From NCBI RefSeq assembly GCF_001982605.1, contig NZ_MLCN01000013.1:62001-126000 (forward strand): DNA of 64,000 bases. Reading direction: 5' to 3'. The notes beneath the pieces are model-generated. The model searched no databases and was not told where the DNA came from. It saw nothing but the letters and a program-made list of their open reading frames with translations. This document shows, piece after piece, positions 44,577 to 52,858 of the stretch (the stretch's first letter is position 1; each line of letters starts with the position of its first letter). This DNA comes from Alkanindiges hydrocarboniclasticus (GTDB lineage: Bacteria > Pseudomonadota > Gammaproteobacteria > Pseudomonadales > Moraxellaceae). The position numbers and the translations under genes were made by a program.

Positions 44577-45149
44577 TCAGGCAATATAATGCACAGGCGG
44601 TGCACGGCTTTGTGGTTTTATATAATGAGGGGTTAAGACAGAAACAGCAGAATAAGAAAAACGCGGTAAAGTGACATACAGCGTTAAGGCAGTTGCAGAC
44701 CAGAGCGGCTGTGGACCAGGGGGTGGAATGGCATGGCCATACAGGGTACAAAAGCCACAGGACAAATGGCTAAAATGATGATCTACCATGTGGGCTGGCG
44801 CTGCTGGCTCAGTTGACACAGAGTGTATAAACTGGCTGCTGGCTGTTAGCGTCTGAGGGTGTTGAACATCAGCTTGATGGTGATGTAATAGGTGCTGATG
44901 GTGTTGACTGACACTGACTTGCGCAGGCTGGCGTTGCTGGCCCTGAGACTGGTTGTGCTGCTGAGACGAATAGTGATGAGACGCCTGTAGCGCCTGCTGG
45001 CTGGGACTAAGCGCATCAATAATAATTTGACAAATGCCAAAACCAGGTGCGCTATGACCCGGTAAAAATGGCTGGACAAAAACCACCAGCTGCATACACC
45101 AGGCCATTAAACCCAGTATCAAGCCGACCCGTTGTCGTTGCACGACCAT
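44577..45149 (-). CDS. DUF2946 family protein
   Basis: A 190-residue protein with an N-terminal hydrophobic helix (about 9-30, VGLILGLMAWCMQLVVFVQPFLPG), a Gln/His-rich middle part and the DUF2946 C-terminal features CGFCTLYGH and an ending near RAPPVHYIA. Members lie beside copper or TonB-dependent metal uptake genes. His-rich stretch QHHQHLLHHHQADVQH suggests metal binding. ATG 45149 is preferred to an upstream TTG. Cotranscribed with oprC. Confidence 0.75.
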   Translation of the reverse strand: MVVQRQRVGLILGLMAWCMQLVVFVQPFLPGHSAPGFGICQIIIDALSPSQQALQASHHYSSQQHNQSQGQQRQPAQVSVSQHHQHLLHHHQADVQHPQTLTASSQFIHSVSTEPAAPAHMVDHHFSHLSCGFCTLYGHAIPPPGPQPLWSATALTLYVTLPRFSYSAVSVLTPHYIKPQSRAPPVHYIA

Positions 45150-45475
45150 CTCATGTCTTATCAAGTGCGTCTAGTTTAACGCCAAAAAAAAATTTGTCTA
45201 TTTTTAAACAATTTTATTTCAGCTTATTTAAAACTGAGCTGCTTTTATTTATTTCAGCTGATCCTGTAAATTAATAGGACTATTTATAAAAATGATATTA
45301 CAAAAATCACAAAAATTAACAGCCTAATTTTACCAAATCAGTTAAATCATAGGAGCAAGTTAGCAAGGTTATTTAAACAAAGATTCTGATTGAAATAAGA
45401 ATGCTGCGGTTTTTATTTCAATCCGTATTTATTTTTCTAGCTTTTATATTTTCGCCTTATTGTTTGGGAGGCAGC
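45150..45475. promoter_or_regulatory. Divergent control region, copper receptor / quinol oxidase
   Basis: 326 bp, very AT-rich, between the DUF2946-oprC unit and cioAB. TTATTTCAGCT occurs twice as a direct repeat (45214-45224 and 45249-45259), 35 bp apart, a candidate operator pair. No ANR/FNR box (TTGAT-N4-ATCAA) is visible. GGGAGG lies before the cioA ATG. Confidence 0.45.
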
Positions 45476-46969
45476 ATGACTTTAGGCCTGACGGCACTTG
45501 AACTTGCCCGGATACAGTTTGCATTTACTGTGTCCTTTCACATTATTTTTCCGGCCATAACCATTGGTCTGGCCAGTTTTCTGGCGGTTCTGGAAGGGTC
45601 GTGGCTTAGAACCAAAAATCCAGTGTACCGCGACCTGTATTTTTTCTGGATCAAGATTTTTGCCGTGGCCTTTGGCATGGGCGTGGTATCCGGTGTGGTG
45701 ATGAGTTACCAGTTTGGCACCAACTGGAGCGAATTTTCACGGATTGCCGGTGGAGTGACCGGGCCACTGCTGGCTTACGAGGTGATTACCGCGTTTTTTC
45801 TGGAAGCGGGCTTTCTGGGGATCATGCTGTTTGGCTGGAACAAGGTAGGGCCAAAGCTGCACTTTTTTGCCACGCTAATGGTTGCCATTGGCACCTGTAT
45901 TTCCACTTTCTGGATTTTGTCCAGTAATAGCTGGATGCAAACCCCGCAAGGCTTTGCCATCGAAAATGGCCGGATTGTCCCTGTGGACTGGTGGGCCATT
46001 GTGTTTAACCCGTCTTTTCCCTACCGGCTGGCGCATATGCTGGTGGCTGCCTTTTTGGTGTCTGCCCTGCTGGTGGCCGGAGCCGGGGCATGGCATTTGC
46101 TGAAGGGCCGCCATGATGCCCTGATCAAAAAGACCTTTTCCATGGCGCTGTGGCTGATTGCCATACTGGCCCCGTTGCAGGCTTTTATTGGTGACCAGCA
46201 TGGCCTCAATACCCTTAAGTACCAGCCAGCTAAACTGGCAGCCATAGAAGGTCACTGGGAAACCAACAAGGATGAAAGCATGGAACTGCTGCTGTTCGGC
46301 TTTCCCGACATGCAGGCAGAAACCACGCATTACAAGCTGGGTATTCCCTATCTGGGCAGCCTGTTGCTGGTGCATTCTCTAGAAGGTGAAGTTAAGGGCC
46401 TCAAGGAATTTGCCCCGGAAGACCGTCCCAACAGCCTGATTGTGTTCTGGAGCTTTCGCATTATGGTGGGCTTTGGCCTGCTGATGATTTTACTGGGCGT
46501 TCTGAGTTTGTATTTACGCTATAAAAACCAGTTATTTGACAGCAAGAATTTCCATCGCTTTGCCTTTTTGATGGGTGGCAGCGGCTTTATCAGTTTGCTG
46601 GCAGGCTGGGTTACCACGGAAGTTGGCCGCCAGCCCTGGGTGGTTTATGGCGTGCTGCGTACTAAGGATGCGCTGTCACCGGTGAGTGCCGAACAGGTAG
46701 GCCTGACCCTGATTATCTTTGTGGTGGTGTATTGCGTGGTGTTTGGCGTGGGTATTTATTACATGCTCAAGCTGCTCAACCAAGGGCCGCAGCCTCTGGC
46801 ACTGGATCAGCAAAGCGGTGGCCCCGGTCACTTCAAGACGCCCATGCGTCCGGTTACCGCAGCCGATGATGCACCGGTTGATAACTCAGAACCTCAAGAT
46901 GCCTCAACTGATCCTGCATCTAATAGCAACACTGACCCCCGCAAACTGCCATCGGATGAGGAGCGCTAA
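45476..46969 (+). CDS. cioA: Cyanide-insensitive bd-type quinol oxidase subunit I
   Basis: Heme-bearing subunit of a copper-free ubiquinol oxidase, inner membrane. 497 residues from ATG 45476 (GGGAGG five bases upstream; the frame upstream of it is rejected). Nine or so helices. The heme ligand His22 is in FTVSFHIIFPAITIG, the quinol loop is the short CIO type (GLNTLKYQPAKLAAIEGHWE), and GRQPWVVYGVLRT marks the conserved C-terminal part. Close to CioA of Pseudomonas; the long-loop E. coli CydA differs here. The C-terminal 50 residues are polar and low in complexity. Cotranscribed with cioB. Confidence 0.95.
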   Translation: MTLGLTALELARIQFAFTVSFHIIFPAITIGLASFLAVLEGSWLRTKNPVYRDLYFFWIKIFAVAFGMGVVSGVVMSYQFGTNWSEFSRIAGGVTGPLLAYEVITAFFLEAGFLGIMLFGWNKVGPKLHFFATLMVAIGTCISTFWILSSNSWMQTPQGFAIENGRIVPVDWWAIVFNPSFPYRLAHMLVAAFLVSALLVAGAGAWHLLKGRHDALIKKTFSMALWLIAILAPLQAFIGDQHGLNTLKYQPAKLAAIEGHWETNKDESMELLLFGFPDMQAETTHYKLGIPYLGSLLLVHSLEGEVKGLKEFAPEDRPNSLIVFWSFRIMVGFGLLMILLGVLSLYLRYKNQLFDSKNFHRFAFLMGGSGFISLLAGWVTTEVGRQPWVVYGVLRTKDALSPVSAEQVGLTLIIFVVVYCVVFGVGIYYMLKLLNQGPQPLALDQQSGGPGHFKTPMRPVTAADDAPVDNSEPQDASTDPASNSNTDPRKLPSDEER

Positions 46970-46971
46970 AC

Positions 46972-47976
46972 ATGCTGGATTTATCACTGATCTGGGCTGG
47001 CATTATTGCCTTTGGCGTGCTGATGTATGTGGTGATGGATGGCTTTGACTTAGGTATTGGCATCCTGTTTCCATTTTTTCCCAACCAGCCGGAACGCGAT
47101 GTAATGATGAACACCGTAGCCCCGGTATGGGATGGCAATGAAACCTGGATGGTGCTGGGCGGCGCCGGGCTGTTTGCAGCGTTTCCACTGGTCTATTCAG
47201 CGGTGCTGTCTGCACTGTACCTGCCCATTATTTTAATGGTGGTAGCACTGATCTTTCGGGGTGTTGCCTTTGAAATCCGCTTTAAGGCCAATCGCACCAA
47301 GCATTTGTGGGACATGGCTTTTATTGGGGGTTCCATTGCTACTGCCTTGCTGCAAGGGATTATTCTGGGTGCCTATATTCAGGGCATTACCATTGTTGAC
47401 CAGCGCTTTGCCGGTGGAGCCTTTGACTGGCTGACCCCATTTTCGTTGTTTACCGGCCTTGGCGTGCTGGTGGCTTATGCGGCACTGGGCTGTGGCTGGC
47501 TGATTTTAAAAACCAGCAAGGAACTGCAAAACGACATGTACCGCCTGATGCCCAAGCTGGCTTTGGCGCTGTTGGTAATTTTTGGCATTGTCAGCCTGTG
47601 GACGCCATTTAATAACCCCACCATTGCCGAACGCTGGTTTAGCATGCCGCAGTTTTTTTACTTTCTTCCGGTGCCTATTCTGGTGCTATGGAGTACGTAT
47701 GCCATCTGGCGCGCCTGCCAGAAGCAGCAACAGGCCAGACCCTTTATCTATGCCCTGTTTATGTTTTTCATTGCCTTTAGCGGATTTATCATTAGTTTAT
47801 GGCCGATGATTATTCCACCCAGCATTACCATTTGGGATGCGGCAGCTCCACGCAGCAGTCAGGCCTTTGCGCTGGTAGGAACCGCAATTCTGGTTCCAGT
47901 TATTCTGGCCTATACCGCACTGTCCTATTGGGTATTTCGTGGCAAGATCCATGTGGGCAGCGAAGGCTATCACTAG
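46972..47976 (+). CDS. cioB: Cyanide-insensitive bd-type quinol oxidase subunit II
   Basis: Second integral subunit of the oxidase, 334 residues with eight or nine membrane helices. The family opening LIWAGIIAFGVLMYVVMDGFDLGIGIL and NTVAPVWDGNETWMVLGGAGLFAAFP are diagnostic of CydB/CioB. It begins two bases after the cioA stop codon, and a third mini-gene follows 23 bp later. Confidence 0.95.
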   Translation: MLDLSLIWAGIIAFGVLMYVVMDGFDLGIGILFPFFPNQPERDVMMNTVAPVWDGNETWMVLGGAGLFAAFPLVYSAVLSALYLPIILMVVALIFRGVAFEIRFKANRTKHLWDMAFIGGSIATALLQGIILGAYIQGITIVDQRFAGGAFDWLTPFSLFTGLGVLVAYAALGCGWLILKTSKELQNDMYRLMPKLALALLVIFGIVSLWTPFNNPTIAERWFSMPQFFYFLPVPILVLWSTYAIWRACQKQQQARPFIYALFMFFIAFSGFIISLWPMIIPPSITIWDAAAPRSSQAFALVGTAILVPVILAYTALSYWVFRGKIHVGSEGYH

Positions 47977-47999
47977 AACGATATGCTAAGGAGCAGACT

Positions 48000-48158
48000 A
48001 TGAATCCAAACAAGCAAATATCTGGCTCCACGCCTGCCCCAGCACACAGTAAAGCACGGCAATTACTGTGGTTTATCGGTCTATGGGTGCTGGGTGTGGT
48101 GGTGATGGGCGCGATTGCAGGAGCATTCCGCTTTTTTGCCCAGTTTGCCTATCAGTAA
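48000..48158 (+). CDS. DUF2474 single-pass mini-subunit of the quinol oxidase
   Basis: A 52-residue protein with TAAGGAG before ATG. After a polar N-terminus it has one membrane helix (about 22-41, LLWFIGLWVLGVVVMGAIAG) and ends RFFAQFAYQ. The DUF2474 family sits directly downstream of cioAB-type operons and is thought to be a small accessory subunit, analogous to CydX of the E. coli oxidase. The 23-bp gap indicates the third gene of the operon. Confidence 0.8.
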   Translation: MNPNKQISGSTPAPAHSKARQLLWFIGLWVLGVVVMGAIAGAFRFFAQFAYQ

Positions 48159-48331
48159 CGATTAGATATCTGGCCACAACGCTGAATAGAAAGTCACAGC
48201 AGATATGAATATTGCATTGCTGCTGTGGCTTTACTGATTTCGTCTTTCTGGTTTGGCTTTAAAAAGCAGCTTGTCACAAACTTTCAGAACATTTATAACC
48301 GTTGCCACTACTCAAAATTTAAGGACAAAAA

Positions 48332-49507
48332 ATGGCGCTGGACAAACTGCCACGACATAAAAGCAATGATTACACCCGTGACATGGCTGCCGCACGCCGG
48401 ACTGTGGTGGAAACTAATAGCGGTCATGCGCTGCATCACACTGGACAATATTCTATTCCCCCAGAAGCCCTGCCCGGCAATATTGAAGGCTTTAGCGGTA
48501 TAGTACAGGTGCCCATGGGTTTTGCCGGGCCATTGCTGCTACATGGCGAACATGCGCAAGGTGAATTTTATGTGCCTATGGCGACTACTGAAGGCACACT
48601 GGTGGCCAGTTATAGCCGTGGTATGAGCCTGACCCGCGCGGCTGGCGGCATTACCAGCACGGTAATTGATGATGCCATGCAGCGCGCGCCGGTGTTTGTG
48701 TTTAACGATGCCCGTGCTGCCCGTGATTTTGGCCAGTGGGTTACCCAGCATTTTGAACAAATTAAAGCCGCCGCCGAAACCACTACCCTTAGCGGCAAGT
48801 TGCGCGATATTGAACAATATGCCGCCAGCAAAATGCGCTGGTTACGTTTTAACATGACAACCGGTGATGCCGCCGGGCAAAATATGGTATCCAAAGCCAC
48901 GCATGCGGCTTGCCAGTGGATTCTGGCGCAGCAACCACCGGGCCTTGAGCACTTTTCACTGGCTGCTAATTTTGATACCGATAAAAAACATTCTGCCGTA
49001 AACAACCTGCATAGTCGCGGCAAACGCGTGGTGGCGGAAATTACCATTCCTGCCGAACTGTTTCAGCCAATTATGCATTGCACAGCTGAAGACTTGATGC
49101 ACCAGCGTGGCCTGTCCAATCTGGGTGCATTCATGTGTGGTTCAGTCAGTAATGGTGCACATTTTGCCAACGGCGTGGCGGCGGTGTTTCTGGCCTGCGG
49201 GCAGGATATTGCCAATGTGGCGGAATCCAGTGCCGGTTTTGTCTATACCGAACTTAAAGACAATGGCGATTATTATATGTCAGTCACCATTCCGTCCCTG
49301 ATTGTCGCCACTTATGGCGGTGGTACTGGCCTGCCAACCCAGCGCGAATGCTTACAGGCCATGGATTGCTATGGTGCAGGCAAGGCTTATAAGCTGGCTG
49401 AAATTATTGCCGCCACAGTGCTGTGTGGTGAGCTATCTCTGGCCTCGGCCATTGTGTCCAATGAATGGGTGTCCAGCCACGATGCATATGGCCGAAATCG
49501 GAAGTAA
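48332..49507 (+). CDS. Hydroxymethylglutaryl-CoA reductase
   Basis: A 391-residue HMG-CoA reductase catalytic domain, without membrane segments. Catalytic Glu in ATTEGTLVASYSRG, the Lys of NFDTDKKHSAVN, the Asp of ACGQDIANVAESSAG and a His near the C-terminus (VSSHDAYGRNR) are all present, and the NAD(P)-binding segment is MTTGDAAGQNMVSKAT. Motifs are nearer class I than class II. No other mevalonate gene is in the window. Gammaproteobacteria normally make isoprenoids through MEP, so its role is open: a mevalonate shunt, HMG-CoA turnover or an acquired partial pathway. Single gene. Confidence 0.87.
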   Translation: MALDKLPRHKSNDYTRDMAAARRTVVETNSGHALHHTGQYSIPPEALPGNIEGFSGIVQVPMGFAGPLLLHGEHAQGEFYVPMATTEGTLVASYSRGMSLTRAAGGITSTVIDDAMQRAPVFVFNDARAARDFGQWVTQHFEQIKAAAETTTLSGKLRDIEQYAASKMRWLRFNMTTGDAAGQNMVSKATHAACQWILAQQPPGLEHFSLAANFDTDKKHSAVNNLHSRGKRVVAEITIPAELFQPIMHCTAEDLMHQRGLSNLGAFMCGSVSNGAHFANGVAAVFLACGQDIANVAESSAGFVYTELKDNGDYYMSVTIPSLIVATYGGGTGLPTQRECLQAMDCYGAGKAYKLAEIIAATVLCGELSLASAIVSNEWVSSHDAYGRNRK

Positions 49508-49627
49508 AAGATAATCCAGCTGAAGAAAGCTGCTTATAGGGCTTGTAATCCTCGACAGAATTTAAAACAACCGATTAAATAAAAGCTGATTAAAATTGAG
49601 GATGATGATGTTAAAAAGCCCGTAGAA

Positions 49628-50401
49628 TTGCTGGATACAATCACCTGCTTGATAAATGACGTGAAGCCACAGCGTACAGAATGGAATAATTTTCCCGATG
49701 TGGTTATTTCCCATAAAACAGGAACCATTGCTGAACATGCAGAGTATGCTGCTGCAAAAGCGGGTAATCTGCATGCTGCAATTTCAGTAGTAGACGACTA
49801 CCTGACCAAAGAAACCCTTATTGATATTAAGAACATTATTGATAAAGCGGACGTCGTACAATTAGTGCCAGTACATGCTGAGGAATCAACCGGACGAAAC
49901 AAACTGCCTATTGCCTTTGCATCAATGCTGGAATGGTATCTGGGTAGTCGAATAAACCAGACTATCGTACAAAGCACGCGAGCCTTTAGAACAGGTGCAG
50001 ACGGTATTACACGTTTGGTTAAAAGTGTCAGGTTTAATGGTGAGGTGGTCAAAGAACAAAAATACTTGCTGGTTGACGATGCTGTAACCCAAGGCGGTAC
50101 TTTGGCAGATTTAAAAGGGTATATCGAAAGTAACGGCGGACAGGTGGTTGGTGCAGCGGTCTTGATGGGCAAGCCGCATTCCGCTAAACTGACGATAACA
50201 AAACCCACGCTGGGGCAATTACGCAAACTGGCGGGTAAGGATTTGGAGGCTTGGTGGAATGAACAGTTTGGTTATGATTTCTCAAGACTTACCGAGTCAG
50301 AAGCCCGGTACATTGCAAAGCAAATCCATCGAAGCGGAGTTGACGCCGTTCGAGATAATCTCACTGCGGCAAGATTTGCAGAACTCAGCAGAACAAGCTA
50401 A
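49628..50401 (+). CDS. Phosphoribosyltransferase-domain protein, probably a gene fragment
   Basis: The frame contains a PRPP-binding motif YLLVDDAVTQGGTLADL (about residues 145-161) in a type I phosphoribosyltransferase layout. The C-terminal part (DLEAWWNEQFGYDFSRLTESEARYIAKQ) resembles the end of PRTase domains in large phage/plasmid polyvalent proteins. The given start is TTG without an RBS. Coding-like sequence (DDDVKKPVE...) continues upstream in frame until a stop at about 49586, with no ATG. After the TAA a different frame reads on to 50441. The gene therefore looks 5'-truncated and possibly frameshifted. Composition is more AT-rich than its neighbours. Confidence 0.6.
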   Translation: MLDTITCLINDVKPQRTEWNNFPDVVISHKTGTIAEHAEYAAAKAGNLHAAISVVDDYLTKETLIDIKNIIDKADVVQLVPVHAEESTGRNKLPIAFASMLEWYLGSRINQTIVQSTRAFRTGADGITRLVKSVRFNGEVVKEQKYLLVDDAVTQGGTLADLKGYIESNGGQVVGAAVLMGKPHSAKLTITKPTLGQLRKLAGKDLEAWWNEQFGYDFSRLTESEARYIAKQIHRSGVDAVRDNLTAARFAELSRTS

Positions 50402-50477
50402 AAGCATTTTGAAGAAAAGAATAAAGAAGATTAACCTGTGATTACCTTAAATTGTTTGTTATGAGCGATTTTTAGTG

Positions 50478-51911
50478 TTACCCCACACCATCAATTAAAC
50501 CCGCCAACCTCTTAATCGAAAATTCAATTTCTTCGACCTTTAGCGCACCATAATTTAAGCGTATACAATGACCAAACTGTTGGCTGGCCGAAAACATTGG
50601 CCCCGGCGCAATGCTAATACCCTCTACCAGTGCCTGCTGAAATACAGTTAAGCTATTGATGGCCGGGTTTAAGGTGAGCCACAAAAAATAACCGCCATCC
50701 GGTTCAGAAATTTGCGTATCGTCCGGAAAATGACGCTGAATCGCTGCAACCATCGCCTGATACTGCTGCTGCAAATGCTGGCGCAACTTACGCAAGTGGC
50801 GATCATAGCCGCCATGCTGCAAGTAATCGGCCAGTGCAGCCTGCGCGGGAATAGATGGCGAAATGGTAGTCATCAGTTTTAGGCGCTGTACCTGCTGACT
50901 AAAGCGCCCGGCATTCACCCAGCCCACCCGGTAACCCGGTGCCAGACATTTGGAAAATGATGAACAGTGCATCACCCAGCCATCGTGGTCAAATGCCTTA
51001 GCCGGTTTAGGCGGTTGCGTGCCAAAGTACAGTTCGTGGTACACGTCATCTTCAATTAACGGCACTTGATGTTGAGTCAGCAGCTCCACCAGTTGTTGCT
51101 TGCTGGCATCGCTCAGGCTGGCACCAGTGGGGTTTTGAAAACTGCTCATCAGCCAGCACGCCTTAAGGGGATATTGCCCCAGTGCTTGTTGCAACAAATC
51201 AATATCCATTCCCTGCGGCCCTACCGGAATTTCTACAGCTTTAAGCTGCAAGCGTTCCAGCACCTGCAAACTGGCATAAAACGCCGGGGATTCTATGGCC
51301 ACATAATCGCCGGGTTTGGTCACCGCCTGCAAGCACAGGTTCAGCGCTTCCATGGCACCAGTGGTGATCATTACCTCATCGGGCGATAGCCGCACATCAG
51401 CCAGTGCATAACGCTGTGCAATTTGCCGCCGCAACTCCACCACACCTAACGGCATGTCCGTGACCAGCGTTTCCGGCTGTACAAAGCGCAAGGCATGCGC
51501 GGCCGACTTGGCCAGCCGCTGTACCGGAAACAGTGCCGGGTCTGGAAATGCCGAACCCAGTGGCACAATGCTGCGGTCACGCACAGATTCCAGCAGGGAA
51601 AATACCAGATCACTGACCTGTACAATGGTGGGGGTTTTCACAGCCCCTTGTTCGGATGGCGTGGTGGCTATACTGGAGGCTAAACCTGAGGCTTTAGGCT
51701 GAGTCTGTACATAATAGCCAGACTTTGCCCGTGCCTGAATCAGGCCACGGCTTTCCAGCAGGTAATAAGCCTTAAATACGGTCGCCGGACTGACAGTCCA
51801 TGCGGCACAGGCGCTGCGAATGGAAGGTATGCGCTCACCAGCCTGAAGTACGCCACCATGGATGAGTGCAGCAATGTCTTCAGCCAGCTTTTCATAGCGT
51901 TTCTTTTTCAT
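50478..51911 (-). CDS. MocR-family transcription factor (GntR HTH + aminotransferase domain)
   Basis: PLP-binding regulator of 477 residues. The winged HTH occupies residues 1-70 (KLAEDIAALIHGGVLQAGERIPSIR, VSPATVFKAYYLLESRGLI). A fold type I aminotransferase domain follows: TTGAMEALNLCL, FQNPTGASLS and the PLP lysine in HCSSFSKCLAPGYRVGWV. Relatives include PdxR and GabR, which sense PLP or amino acids and act on adjacent genes. The neighbouring genes offer no obvious target (def lies beyond a terminator). Confidence 0.88.
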   Translation of the reverse strand: MKKKRYEKLAEDIAALIHGGVLQAGERIPSIRSACAAWTVSPATVFKAYYLLESRGLIQARAKSGYYVQTQPKASGLASSIATTPSEQGAVKTPTIVQVSDLVFSLLESVRDRSIVPLGSAFPDPALFPVQRLAKSAAHALRFVQPETLVTDMPLGVVELRRQIAQRYALADVRLSPDEVMITTGAMEALNLCLQAVTKPGDYVAIESPAFYASLQVLERLQLKAVEIPVGPQGMDIDLLQQALGQYPLKACWLMSSFQNPTGASLSDASKQQLVELLTQHQVPLIEDDVYHELYFGTQPPKPAKAFDHDGWVMHCSSFSKCLAPGYRVGWVNAGRFSQQVQRLKLMTTISPSIPAQAALADYLQHGGYDRHLRKLRQHLQQQYQAMVAAIQRHFPDDTQISEPDGGYFLWLTLNPAINSLTVFQQALVEGISIAPGPMFSASQQFGHCIRLNYGALKVEEIEFSIKRLAGLIDGVG

Positions 51912-52114
51912 AGCATTGCTTCTGATGGCGGTGAAGGGATAAGCCAGCCCCTGTTATAGCTGCAAGCACTATAACATTTTGCAGCTAACGGCTGTACGCC
52001 CAGTCTTAGCTAATGCTTAATCAATTGATTTAATAATTATTGTTTTATGTCTTGATACACTCAGAATAAGTTAGAAGTGGTTTTATTCTATTGATGAAAT
52101 CACAGTTCAGGAAT

Positions 52115-52148
52115 TAAAAAACGCTGCCTACCACACGGTAAAGCAGCG
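52115..52148 (-). terminator. Terminator after def
   Basis: On the minus strand GCGCTGCTTTACC-GTGT-GGTAGGCAGCG followed by TTTTTT, 30 bp past the def stop codon. Confidence 0.8.
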
Positions 52149-52178
52149 CACTTTTAAATCGTGTTCTATAAGCGGGTT

Positions 52179-52709
52179 TTAGCGGCGAACCTTTACTTTT
52201 TCCTTTTCGCGGATCCGCTCAGCCTTGGCAATTTTTTCGCGGATACGCTGGCGTTTTAAGGGCGACAGGTAATCCACAAACAGCTTGCCGTCCAGATGAT
52301 CCATTTCATGCTGAATGCACACTGCCAGCAGGCCATCAGCTTCCAGTTCAAATGGCTTGCCATCCAGATCCAGTGCCTCAATTTTTACCTGCGCCGAACG
52401 TTCAACCTTGTCAAACACCTGTGGCACAGACAGACAGCCTTCTTCATAGGGCTGGGTGTCCTGGGTCAGTGGCGTAATTTTGGGATTGATAAATACCAAT
52501 GGCTGGTTTTTTTCTTCCGACAGGTCGATCACAATCAACTGGATATGCCGGTCCACCTGGGATGCAGCCAGTCCAATACCCGGCGCTGCATACATGGTTT
52601 CCAGCATGTCGGCAGCCAGTGTGCGGATTTGATCGTCAACCACTTCAACCGGCTTGGCCTTGGTGCGTAAACGCGGATCCGGAAAATTTAAAATTGGTAA
52701 AAGTGCCAT
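52179..52709 (-). CDS. def: Peptide deformylase
   Basis: Removes the N-formyl group from nascent proteins; Fe/Zn enzyme, 176 residues. The three motifs are intact: [17 protein letters not shown] with the metal Cys, and [10 protein letters not shown] with the metal His pair. The Lys/Arg-rich C-terminus ([20 protein letters not shown]) is typical. It is divergent from the LysM gene, with 149 bp between; the fmt gene that often follows def is not adjacent. Confidence 0.97.
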   Translation of the reverse strand: MALLPILNFPDPRLRTKAKPVEVVDDQIRTLAADMLETMYAAPGIGLAASQVDRHIQLIVIDLSEEKNQPLVFINPKITPLTQDTQPYEEGCLSVPQVFDKVERSAQVKIEALDLDGKPFELEADGLLAVCIQHEMDHLDGKLFVDYLSPLKRQRIREKIAKAERIREKEKVKVRR

Positions 52710-52858
52710 GCAGTACTCATTCTCAGGTTAAAGCGGCTGGACTTCGCTTCAATAAACGCTTATTGTAAACCAGTCACGGGGGGAGCGCTTAATTGGGCTA
52801 TGCTTGCAGTATTATAGTATAGCGCAAAGTACATCGCTCAGTATTAGGGATTATCATA

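Noticed and set aside
45401-45475. Upstream extension of cioA with a signal-like sequence
   Set aside because: GGGAGG and the conserved N-terminus mark ATG 45476; the extension is leader sequence read in frame.
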